Shown here: piece by piece, positions 1 to 7,005 of the stretch
How the letters are laid out: every line of letters begins with the position of its first letter
How positions within the stretch are numbered: position 1 is the first letter of the stretch
Notes under the pieces: model-generated
What the model was told of the DNA's origin: nothing
Database searches by the model: none
Seen by the model: the letters and a program-made list of their open reading frames with translations, nothing else
Position numbers and translations under genes: made by a program
Assembly: GCA_949747745.1 (NCBI GenBank)
Contig: CATKFT010000114.1
Location: 1 to 7,908 of the forward strand
Direction of reading: 5' to 3'
Length of the DNA stretch: 7,908 nucleotides
From: an uncultured Clostridia bacterium
GTDB taxonomy: Bacteria > Bacillota_A > Clostridia > TANB77 > CAG-508

Positions 1-2667
1 AAGAAAGATAAAAAGAAGAAAAGAAAACATCCAAAGCTTATGCTATTTATTAAAATTATATTAGCATTAATAGTTATAGGAATAATTGTTGGAGCAGGGG
101 TTGTTGCAGGACTTTTCTTTGGATTTTTTGGAGATGACTTAAAAATAAGTGTAGAAGACTTAGATATTAAGATGGAAAATAGTGTTTTAATAGATTTAGA
201 TGGAAATCAGATAGCTACATTAAATGGTGATGAAAATAGACAAATAATATCACTTTCAGAAATGGGAGAATATATCCCAAAAGCTTTTGTAGCAATAGAA
301 GATAAAAGATTTTATGAACATAGAGGAGTAGACCTTGCAAGAACATTTGGTGCAACTGTAAAATATATAGTTGGAAGAGGAAATTCTAGTTATGGTGGAA
401 GTACAATAACACAACAATTAATAAAAAATGCAACAGGTGAAAATGATAAACATTGGTCTAGAAAAGTAAAAGAAATTGCAAAAGCATATCAAATAGAAAA
501 TGAAATGTCAAAAACTCAAATATTAGAGGCATACCTAAACACAATACCTCTTGGTGGAGGTGCAAAAAATATATATGGTGTTCAAGTAGCATCACGTTAT
601 TATTTTGATAAAAGACCAGATGAATTATCAATTGCACAAGCATCATACATTGCAGGAATTAACCATTCACCAAACTTATATAATCCATTTAAAAAAACGC
701 CTAATACAGAGAAAATAAATAATAGAACAAAAACAGTTCTTTATGAAATGCTTGATCAAGGAAAAATAAATAAAGAACAATATGATAGTTCAGTACAAGA
801 AGTAGAGGCAGGACTTGCATTCAAAGAAGGTAATATTACAAGTAATAATTCATTAACACAAAACGAAGAAGCAGCAGTAAAACAAGTTGCAAAACAATAT
901 GCTGAAGAACATGGACTAGATTATGATATGGCATTATCAAAAATAAGAAGTAGTGGATATAAGATTTATATTACGCAAAAGAAAAATATACAAGAAATTT
1001 TAGATAGTACATATGGAAACAGTACAGATTGGATAAAAACAAAAAAAGGAACAGTAACAAATGAAGATGGAACTACATCAGAAGAAACATATCAACTTCA
1101 ATCTGGTATGGCAATAATAGATCCTAAAACAGGATATGTAGTGGCATCTCGTGGAGTTTTAGGAGAAAAAACTGCTTGGGGACATAATCGTGCAATAGAT
1201 TCAAAACACCAACCAGGTTCTTCAATAAAACCAATTGCAGTTATAGCACCATCATTACAAGAAGGTTTAATTACAGCAGGAACAGTTATAGATGATACAC
1301 CAGTAGCATATGGTAGTTATAAACCACATAATGATAACTGGACATTTAATGGCTTAATGAATATAAGATATATATTAAGAGTATCAAGAAATATACCAGA
1401 AGTTAAAATGATGCAAAAATTAACACCAGCAAAATCTATAGAATACCTAAAATCATTTGGAATAACTTCGTTATCAGATAAAGATTTAGGATTGTCACTT
1501 GCACTTGGAGGGGTATCTGATGGAATAACCCCATTAGAAATGGCAGGAGCATATGCTACAATTGCAAATAATGGAGAATATATAGAACCTACTTTTTATA
1601 CGAAAGTAGAAGATGCAAATGGAAAAGTAATTATGGAGAAAAAACAAGAAAGGCGTAGAGTATTATCTGAACAAAATGCTTATATTGTTCAATCATTACT
1701 TACAGAACCAACAGGAACAGGACTAACAGGAGCAGCTGGAGCAACGGGAACTGGAGCTGTTGTAAAAGGGCAACAAACATGTGGAAAAACAGGAACAACA
1801 AATGATAAAACAGCAACATGGTTTTGTGGATTTACACCATATTATTCAGCAGCAATGTATTTTGGATATGATAATCAAGTTATTGGAAAAAACCAAGCTC
1901 CAGGAAGTGGTACTGTTGCAAGAAGATGGAGTGGCATTATGACCAAAATACATGAAGGATTAGAAAAGAAAAAATTTGAAAAACCATCAGGATTAGTTAA
2001 TGCAACTATTTGTAAAGATTCTGGATTACTTGCAAACGACTTATGTAGGGAAGACCAAAGAACTGGAAGAACATACACAGAAATGTATGTAAAAGGAACA
2101 GTTCCAACAGAAAGTTGTACTACACATGTTAAGTTGAAAATATGTAAAGATACAGGAAAAATAGCAAATGAATTTTGTAAAAATGTAGAAGAAAAGGTAT
2201 TTATAACAAGACCAAATCGTGATAAAGATACTTCATGGCAAAAAGCAGCAGATGCACAATTTATGGCACCTACAGAAACTTGTGATATACATTTAAAACC
2301 AGCAGATACAGTAAAACCAGTTATAACATTGAAAGGACAAGAAATAGTTACATTAAAATTGAAAGAGGCATATAAAGAAGCAGGTGCAACTGCAAAGGAT
2401 GATGTGGATGGCGATATAACTGCAAAAATAAAAACAGAAATAAAACAAGGTGATAAAATAGTAGAAAAAATAGATACTTCTAAAGTTGGAACATATATAA
2501 TAACATATACAGTAACAGATACAGCAGGAAATATAGGTACAAAAACAAGAACAGTAAAAGTAATAGATGGAAATACGAATACAAACACAACCACAGGAGC
2601 AGGAGGAACTGGTACTGGAACGGGAACAACAACTGGAACAGGTAAAAGAACGAATCCAGCAATGTAA
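1..2667 (+). CDS. Class A penicillin-binding protein (PBP1A type), 5'-partial
   Basis: Bifunctional peptidoglycan synthase: an outward-facing, membrane-anchored enzyme that polymerises lipid II glycan strands and cross-links the peptides. Residues are numbered from the ATG at 40. A transmembrane anchor lies at about 4-30. The glycosyltransferase domain (about 65-245) has the catalytic Glu87 in IEDKRFYEH, GGSTITQQLIKN at 119-130, and the RKVKEI and KTQILEAYLN motifs. The transpeptidase domain (about 355-640) has Ser394/Lys397 in PGSSIKP, SRN at 449-451 and KTG at 583-585. Next come two Cys repeats (about 652-751), an Ig-like DUF5011-type domain (about 757-842) and a Thr/Gly/Asn tail. The ATG at 40 is probably not the start: the 13 codons before it are open and strongly basic (KKDKKKKRKHPKL), as in the cytoplasmic tail of such enzymes, and no ribosome binding site precedes it. 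All catalytic motifs are intact. ponA/mrcA-type names would fit, but orthology cannot be settled here. Confidence 0.95.
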   Translation, partial: KKDKKKKRKHPKLMLFIKIILALIVIGIIVGAGVVAGLFFGFFGDDLKISVEDLDIKMENSVLIDLDGNQIATLNGDENRQIISLSEMGEYIPKAFVAIEDKRFYEHRGVDLARTFGATVKYIVGRGNSSYGGSTITQQLIKNATGENDKHWSRKVKEIAKAYQIENEMSKTQILEAYLNTIPLGGGAKNIYGVQVASRYYFDKRPDELSIAQASYIAGINHSPNLYNPFKKTPNTEKINNRTKTVLYEMLDQGKINKEQYDSSVQEVEAGLAFKEGNITSNNSLTQNEEAAVKQVAKQYAEEHGLDYDMALSKIRSSGYKIYITQKKNIQEILDSTYGNSTDWIKTKKGTVTNEDGTTSEETYQLQSGMAIIDPKTGYVVASRGVLGEKTAWGHNRAIDSKHQPGSSIKPIAVIAPSLQEGLITAGTVIDDTPVAYGSYKPHNDNWTFNGLMNIRYILRVSRNIPEVKMMQKLTPAKSIEYLKSFGITSLSDKDLGLSLALGGVSDGITPLEMAGAYATIANNGEYIEPTFYTKVEDANGKVIMEKKQERRRVLSEQNAYIVQSLLTEPTGTGLTGAAGATGTGAVVKGQQTCGKTGTTNDKTATWFCGFTPYYSAAMYFGYDNQVIGKNQAPGSGTVARRWSGIMTKIHEGLEKKKFEKPSGLVNATICKDSGLLANDLCREDQRTGRTYTEMYVKGTVPTESCTTHVKLKICKDTGKIANEFCKNVEEKVFITRPNRDKDTSWQKAADAQFMAPTETCDIHLKPADTVKPVITLKGQEIVTLKLKEAYKEAGATAKDDVDGDITAKIKTEIKQGDKIVEKIDTSKVGTYIITYTVTDTAGNIGTKTRTVKVIDGNTNTNTTTGAGGTGTGTGTTTGTGKRTNPAM
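1993..2292 (+). repeat. Two Cys-containing repeats in the PBP C-terminal region
   Basis: Two related protein segments lie in tandem after the transpeptidase domain, at about residues 652-696 and 697-751 counted from the ATG at 40. Each reads IC-K-D-S/T-G-x-x-A-N-x-x-C, then a spacer, then PTE-x-C-x-x-H. Cysteines are 658, 669 and 693 in the first copy and 702, 713 and 748 in the second. The regular spacing suggests extracytoplasmic disulfides or a metal site; that function is inference. Confidence 0.6.
2572..2643 (+). repeat. Low-complexity Asn/Thr/Gly tail of the PBP
   Basis: The last part of the PBP is almost only Asn, Thr and Gly (NTNTNTTTG followed by alternating Gly/Thr), built from aca/gga/act-type codons. 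It follows the Ig-like domain and ends in the short basic sequence GKRTNPAM. It resembles a flexible wall-spanning linker. The repetitive DNA makes length variation between strains likely. Confidence 0.6.
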
Positions 2668-2716
2668 AACAATAGTTTATAACTTGCTAGCAAATAATTT
2701 TTATATGAATAAGTTT

Positions 2717-2878
2717 TAAGAACCCATAAGTTGTACTTTGCATGACATTTAACCAAAGACTAAAGGAACCTTGCTTTTTAAGTTAATTAGATTAGACTAA
2801 AATAGTTTATTATAAAATGTAGAAAAAGCCTCCTTTACTAATGGAAGGTGGAAAGCAAAGCTTGACTAAGGGTTCTTA
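2717..2878 (+). ncRNA. Candidate structured RNA or cysS leader
   Basis: Nested inverted repeats fill most of the 264-base gap between the PBP gene and cysS. The outer helix pairs 2717-2725 (TAAGAACCC) with 2870-2878 (GGGTTCTTA). Inside it, after an internal loop of about 10 by 9 bases, CTTTGC at 2736-2741 pairs with GCAAAG at 2855-2860. Within that sit GCTTTTT 2773-2779 with AAAAAGC 2823-2829, a 7-pair hairpin 2793-2799/2803-2809, and a hairpin 2829-2836/2844-2851 with one T-T mismatch. This could be a regulatory leader of cysS or a separate small RNA. It does not match a T-box: only GGTGGA resembles the T-box core, and no terminator/antiterminator pair follows. I recognise no known family, and the fold was made by eye. 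Confidence 0.4.
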
Positions 2879-2931
2879 TACTATTTTTATTCATATAGAT
2901 TTTATAGGTTTAGTAGAAAGGACGGAAAATA

Positions 2932-4317
2932 ATGGAATTAAGATTATATAATACTCTTACAAAAACAAAAGAAATTTTTAAACCTTTACAGGGAAATGAA
3001 GTAAGGATGTATTCTTGTGGACCAACAGTATATAAAGATGCAACAATTGGAAATATGAGAACAAATATATTTGTTGATGTGTTAAGGAAAGTTTTAAAAT
3101 ATAATGGATATACATTAAAACATGTAATGAATATAACAGATGTTGGACACCTTGTTTCAGATGCAGATGAAGGTGAAGATAAAATGCTTAAATCTGCAAA
3201 AGAAGAAGGAAAAGAACCATTAGAAATTGCTAAATTTTATACAAAGAGGTTTTTTAAAGACTTAGAAGACCTAAAATTAGATATGCCAGAAATAATTTGT
3301 AAAGCAACAGAACATATACAAGATATGATAGTATTTGTTAAAGGTTTAGTAGAAAATGGATATGCATATGAAACATCAACTGCAATATATTTTGATGTTT
3401 CGAAACTAGATAAATATGGTGTATTATCTGGAATAAATATAGATGAGCAAAAAGCAGGAGCGAGGGTAGAGGTAGATAAAGAAAAGAAAAATTCATATGA
3501 TTTTGCATTATGGATAAAAGCGCCAAAAAATCACTTAATGAAATGGGAGAGTCCATGGGGATTATGCTATCCAGGTTGGCATATTGAGTGTTCTGCAATG
3601 GGAAGAAAATATTTAGGAGATGAATTTGATATACATACAGGTGGAATAGACTTAATTCCTACACATCATGAAAATGAAATAGCACAAAGTAAAGGCTTAA
3701 CAGGAAAAAATCCTGCAAGATTTTGGATACATGGTGAATATTTGTTAATCGATGGTGGAAAAATGTCTAAAAGTTTAAACAATGCATATTTAATAAGTGA
3801 TATAGTAAAAAAAGGATATTCTCCACTTGCATATAAAATGTTTTGTTATTCTGCAAGTTATAGAAACAAAATAAACTTTACATGGGATGCAATTGATGCT
3901 TCAAATAAATCATTAATAAAACTAAAAGAGAGTTATAAAAAGCACCTAGAAGGAAATGAAGATATTTCAGATGACATTATAAATAGTTTTGAGCAAAAAT
4001 TTCATGAAGCAATAAATGATGACCTAAATATGCCACTTGCAATGAGTATAGTATGGGAAGTTGCAAAATATAGTGTAAAATCTAAAAAAATAGCAGAACT
4101 TTTATTAAAATTTGATAAAGTATTAGGAATAAAAATAGATGAATTAGAAGAAAATAATGAAGAGATTCCTGAAAATGTAATGGAACTAGTGGAAAAAAGA
4201 AAACAAGCAAGAAAAGAAAAAAACTGGGAATTATCAGATAAATTAAGAAATGAAATTAATGAATTGGGGTATAATGTAAAAGACCAAAAAGAAGACATGA
4301 TAATTGAAAAAATGTAA
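2932..4317 (+). CDS. cysS: Cysteinyl-tRNA synthetase
   Basis: Class I aminoacyl-tRNA synthetase that charges tRNA-Cys with cysteine using ATP in the cytoplasm. At 461 residues it is the usual family length and looks complete. Visible motifs: SCGPTVY with Cys29; a HIGH-type motif reading TIGN at 38-41 where most CysRS have HIGN; GWHIECSAMG with Cys220; HHENE at 245-249; and KMSKS at 277-281. Cys29, Cys220, His245 and Glu249 correspond to the four zinc ligands that recognise the cysteine thiol. The C-terminus (ARKEKNWELSDKLRNEI, then ELGYNVKDQK) is the typical anticodon-region ending of CysRS. The ATG is supported by AAAGGA at 2917-2922, nine bases upstream. A candidate structured leader lies just before it, and a DUF1189-like gene starts 60 bases after the stop. 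The Thr for His change in the signature is the only oddity. Confidence 0.97.
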   Translation: MELRLYNTLTKTKEIFKPLQGNEVRMYSCGPTVYKDATIGNMRTNIFVDVLRKVLKYNGYTLKHVMNITDVGHLVSDADEGEDKMLKSAKEEGKEPLEIAKFYTKRFFKDLEDLKLDMPEIICKATEHIQDMIVFVKGLVENGYAYETSTAIYFDVSKLDKYGVLSGINIDEQKAGARVEVDKEKKNSYDFALWIKAPKNHLMKWESPWGLCYPGWHIECSAMGRKYLGDEFDIHTGGIDLIPTHHENEIAQSKGLTGKNPARFWIHGEYLLIDGGKMSKSLNNAYLISDIVKKGYSPLAYKMFCYSASYRNKINFTWDAIDASNKSLIKLKESYKKHLEGNEDISDDIINSFEQKFHEAINDDLNMPLAMSIVWEVAKYSVKSKKIAELLLKFDKVLGIKIDELEENNEEIPENVMELVEKRKQARKEKNWELSDKLRNEINELGYNVKDQKEDMIIEKM

Positions 4318-4326
4318 AATATATAA

Positions 4327-4362
4327 AAGAACCAAGAAAATAGACATGATAAAAGGGTTCTT
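4327..4362 (+). other. Small inverted repeat between cysS and the DUF1189-like gene
   Basis: AAGAACC at 4327-4333 can pair with GGTTCTT at 4356-4362 around a 22-base A-rich loop. The right arm lies in AAGGGTTCTTA (4353-4363), which is identical to 2868-2878 in the cysS leader. No T-run follows; instead AGGGAG (4365-4370), the ribosome binding site of the next gene, starts two bases downstream. The hairpin could affect translation of that gene or be a processing site. With seven pairs and a large loop it is weak. Confidence 0.35.
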
Positions 4363-4377
4363 AAAGGGAGAAAAATA

Positions 4378-4656
4378 ATGTCAGAAGAAAATATAAAAAG
4401 TATGAGCTTTTTTAATAGAATTATAACAAGTATAAAAGATTTTGAAAAATATGCTATTTTTGCAGTAGAAAAATTAGGAAAAACAATAGTTTATTTAGTA
4501 TTGCTAATTCTTATATTTTCTAGTATAATATCAGGTGTATTTACTTATAAATTTAATAATTCTGTGGACATTTTTATAAATCATATAAAAAATGATTTAT
4601 ATGAAATAACATATGATAATGGAATTTTAAATATAAATTCTCGGAGAAGAAATTAA
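4378..4656 (+). CDS. DUF1189-like membrane protein, N-terminal part (frameshifted)
   Basis: N-terminal 92 codons of what appears to be one membrane protein continued in another frame from 4643. It has FFNRIITSIKDFEKYAIFAVEKLGK before a membrane helix at about 35-56, then the start of an extracytoplasmic segment (YDNGILNIN). This layout, one helix, an outside loop, then several helices, matches the DUF1189 family, whose function is not established. The last four codons before the stop (RRRN) are out of frame. Dropping one base near 4642 gives NINS-GEEIKYMNSKKG and continues smoothly into the next segment. The start is supported by AGGGAG at 4365-4370, seven bases before the ATG. It lies 60 bases after cysS and may be co-transcribed. 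It is either a true broken gene or a sequence error; the family assignment is from memory of the pattern. Confidence 0.7.
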   Translation: MSEENIKSMSFFNRIITSIKDFEKYAIFAVEKLGKTIVYLVLLILIFSSIISGVFTYKFNNSVDIFINHIKNDLYEITYDNGILNINSRRRN

Positions 4657-4660
4657 ATAT

Positions 4661-5473
4661 ATGAATTCTAAGAAAGGATTACCTAGTTTAATTATTAATA
4701 CTAGTATATCAAAGGAACAAGAAGAATATAAAGACATAATTAATAAATTTGATAATAGTATAATACTTTTGCAAGATAGAGTAGTTTTAAAAATTGAAAT
4801 GTTATCAAAAGAGCTAGAATATCTATATAAAGACATAGGAAATGCTTATGGGATAGTTGAATTTAATAAAGATGGAATTTTAGAATTTATAGATAATAAT
4901 AACAATATTGGTTTATATATGAATTTCTTTATAATATCTACAATGTATATGTTTGTGTTATATTTTATAAGTGCAATATTAGATGTTATAATGCTTGCAA
5001 TACTTGGATATATAGTATCAAGAATTATGGGAATAAAAATAAGATTTAAAGCAGTATTTAATATGGGAGTATATGCTTTAACATTACCAATTATATTAAA
5101 TTTAATATATATAGTGGTAAATGCTTTTACAGGATTTGAAGTAAAATATTTTAATTGGATGTATACAACAATATCATATATTTATATGATTGTAGCAATA
5201 TTAATGATTAAAGCAGATTTTATAAATAAACAAGCAGAATTAATGAAAATAATAGAAGAACAAGAAAAAGTAAAACAAGAAATAGAAGAAAATGAACGTA
5301 AGAAAAAAGAAGAAGAAAATAAAGAACTAAAAGATAATAAAGAAGATAAACCAAAAGATGAAAATGAAGACAACCAAAAGGATAAAAAGAGAGAAGATAA
5401 AGAATTAAAAAAGAAAAAAGAAGATAATAAAAGTGATGGAGAAGATTTAAATGGGCTTGCTCCACAAGGTTAA
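4661..5473 (+). CDS. DUF1189-like membrane protein, C-terminal part (frameshifted)
   Basis: Continuation of the same protein in the +1 frame; open reading resumes at 4637, before this ATG. Residues 1-85 are the rest of the extracytoplasmic segment, with GLPSLIINTS and IILLQDRVVLK resembling the conserved DTS and LxKD regions of DUF1189 proteins. Membrane helices follow at about 86-106, 107-122, 132-156 and 163-184. The last 75 residues are a charged, probably coiled-coil or disordered Lys/Glu tail facing the cytoplasm, ending GLAPQG. The ATG at 4661 has no well-placed ribosome binding site: GGAG at 4643 is 14 bases away. It is therefore unlikely to be a natural start. Read as one gene with the preceding part, the protein would have about 364 residues. 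ftsH begins 101 bases downstream. Confidence 0.7.
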   Translation: MNSKKGLPSLIINTSISKEQEEYKDIINKFDNSIILLQDRVVLKIEMLSKELEYLYKDIGNAYGIVEFNKDGILEFIDNNNNIGLYMNFFIISTMYMFVLYFISAILDVIMLAILGYIVSRIMGIKIRFKAVFNMGVYALTLPIILNLIYIVVNAFTGFEVKYFNWMYTTISYIYMIVAILMIKADFINKQAELMKIIEEQEKVKQEIEENERKKKEEENKELKDNKEDKPKDENEDNQKDKKREDKELKKKKEDNKSDGEDLNGLAPQG

Positions 5474-5489
5474 CTATATCTTTTGCAGT

Positions 5490-5513
5490 CCGCTTCACTC
5501 GCGCTAGTGGTGG
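5490..5513 (+). other. GC-rich hairpin between the DUF1189-like gene and ftsH
   Basis: CCGC 5490-5493 plus CACT 5496-5499 can pair with AGTG 5506-5509 plus GTGG 5510-5513. This leaves a two-base bulge and a six-base loop (CGCGCT). The element is mostly G and C inside a strongly AT-rich gap and carries several CG dinucleotides, which are rare elsewhere in the window. No T-run follows, so it is not a standard terminator. It may be a small dispersed repeat or an RNA processing element; I cannot tell which. Confidence 0.4.
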
Positions 5514-5574
5514 CTTAAAGTTAAGGTTTATAGGAACCTAAAAAACCTAAATATATTAATAAAGGAAAATCTAA

Positions 5575-7005
5575 ATGAGTAAGAAAGAGAACAACAAAGA
5601 TAATAAGAAAAAGAGTTTATATTTATTAACTGCACTTATAGGAATATTACTAATAATTATAGCAATGTTTGGTTTATATATGATAAATAAAAGTCAGGAA
5701 AATGAAGATAAAAATATATCATATACAGACCTAATAAAAGAAATAAATTCTGAAAATATAGAAAAAATAGAAATGACAGTTGGAAGTACTGCGATAAAGG
5801 TTAAATTAAAAGGAGAAGAAGAGGAAAAAAGTGCTATAATACCTAGTACACAAGCTTTTATTGAATTAGTGCAAGAAAAAGTAAATTCGGGAAATGAAAT
5901 TAAGTTAATACAAAAACCACAAAATGTATTTTTAAAGATACCAGCGACACTTCTTGGATTACTTCCAACAATAATGATGGTTGCATTGTTTGTACTTGTA
6001 TTTAAAATGCAAGGATTGGGAGATAAGGGAAAGGTATATGATGGAGTCGAGAATAAAAGTGATGTTAAGTTCTCTGATATTGCAGGTTTAGATGAGGAAA
6101 AGCAAGAGTTAGTTGAAATAGTGGATTTCTTAAAAGAACCAAAACGCTTTGTTAAAATGGGAGCAAAAATTCCAAAAGGAATTTTACTATATGGAAAACC
6201 TGGAACAGGAAAAACATTAATTGCAAAAGCAATTGCAGGAGAAGCAGGAGTTCCATTTATTTCAATGAGTGGTTCTGAATTTATAGAAATGTTTGCAGGT
6301 CTTGGAGCATCACGTGTAAGAAGATTGTTTGAAAAAGCAAGAAAAATATCACCATGTATAGTATTTATTGATGAAATAGATGCAATAGGATCAAGACGAA
6401 CATCAAATAGTGGTGCTGAATCCGAAAATAATCAAACATTAAATCAATTATTAGTGGAAATGGATGGTTTTGAAAAAAATGAAACAATAATAGTGTTAGC
6501 TGCAACCAATAGACCAGAGATGCTAGATAAAGCACTTCTTCGCCCAGGAAGGTTTGATAGGCAAATAACAATTGCACCACCAGATGTAAGAGGAAGAGAA
6601 GAAATATTAAAAATACATTCAAAAGAAAAGAAATTTGCAGATGATGTAACCCTAAAAAGTATTGCAGAAGATACAGCAGGATATACTGGAGCAGAGCTTG
6701 CAAATATATTAAATGAATCAGCAATAATAGCAACAGTTAACAAACATGAAGTAATAGAGCAAGAAGATATAGAAGAAGCGGTAAAAAAAGTAACAGTAGG
6801 AATTCAAAAAAAAGCAAGAGTAATATCAGATAAAGAAAAGAAATTAACAGCATACCATGAAGCGGGACATGCAATAGTAGGGAGATTTTTGAATACAGGA
6901 GATCCACTAAAAGAAATATCTATAATACCAAGAGGAGTAGCTCGGGCGGATACACTATGTATAAAACCAATGAAGATAAATTTTATCGTTCAAAAACAGA
7001 ATTAG
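5575..7005 (+). CDS. ftsH: ATP-dependent zinc metalloprotease FtsH, N-terminal part (frameshifted)
   Basis: Membrane-bound AAA+ protease that extracts and degrades misfolded membrane proteins and some regulators, working as a hexamer on the cytoplasmic face. Helices at about 14-36 and 119-144 flank a short outside domain. The AAA+ module has Walker A GKPGTGKT (207-214; GPPGTGKT is more usual), a pore loop MFAG (239-242), Walker B CIVFIDEIDAIG (261-272) and the second region of homology with arginine fingers Arg323 and Arg326. The zinc motif HEAGH is at 428-432. After IIPRGVA (Ala456) the frame changes: the next codons give RADTLC and an early stop, while the family sequence GGYT followed by the rest of the protease continues in another frame from 6945. 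This part alone lacks the third zinc ligand. The start has AAAGGA at 5561-5566, eight bases upstream. Confidence 0.9.
   Translation: MSKKENNKDNKKKSLYLLTALIGILLIIIAMFGLYMINKSQENEDKNISYTDLIKEINSENIEKIEMTVGSTAIKVKLKGEEEEKSAIIPSTQAFIELVQEKVNSGNEIKLIQKPQNVFLKIPATLLGLLPTIMMVALFVLVFKMQGLGDKGKVYDGVENKSDVKFSDIAGLDEEKQELVEIVDFLKEPKRFVKMGAKIPKGILLYGKPGTGKTLIAKAIAGEAGVPFISMSGSEFIEMFAGLGASRVRRLFEKARKISPCIVFIDEIDAIGSRRTSNSGAESENNQTLNQLLVEMDGFEKNETIIVLAATNRPEMLDKALLRPGRFDRQITIAPPDVRGREEILKIHSKEKKFADDVTLKSIAEDTAGYTGAELANILNESAIIATVNKHEVIEQEDIEEAVKKVTVGIQKKARVISDKEKKLTAYHEAGHAIVGRFLNTGDPLKEISIIPRGVARADTLCIKPMKINFIVQKQN

Noticed and set aside
2684..2693. TTGCTAGCAA palindrome as terminator of the PBP gene
   Set aside because: As RNA it could form only three pairs around a four-base loop, too weak for termination even though AATAATTTTT follows.
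1875..2756. 293-codon open frame on the - strand opposite the PBP gene
   Set aside because: It is the antisense of the Thr/Gly/Cys-rich PBP C-terminus, giving a Val/Pro/Phe-rich product without any recognisable domain. The + strand frame has clear catalytic motifs.
2843..2870. T-box riboswitch before cysS
   Set aside because: GGTGGA at 2847-2852 resembles the T-box core and would fit the U discriminator of tRNA-Cys. However, the full core is not present, no CCTT partner follows to form the antiterminator, and there is no terminator hairpin with a T-run.
2862..2890. Promoter for cysS with TTGACT as -35 box
   Set aside because: TTGACT at 2862-2867 is close to consensus, but at 17 bases only a weak TTTTAT follows. 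The better TATACT at 2877 is just nine bases away. It overlaps the proposed helix, so I could not support it.
4661..4663. ATG at 4661 as the start of an independent gene
   Set aside because: No ribosome binding site at the right distance. The frame is open further upstream, and the protein sequence continues that of the preceding gene.
6861..7005. Programmed -1 frameshift in ftsH
   Set aside because: The shift is formally -1, but I find no X-XXY-YYZ slippery site in the overlap. The nearest A-rich stretch (6909-6915) does not fit and would replace conserved residues. The homology break is exactly at 6942-6945, where there is no slippery run.
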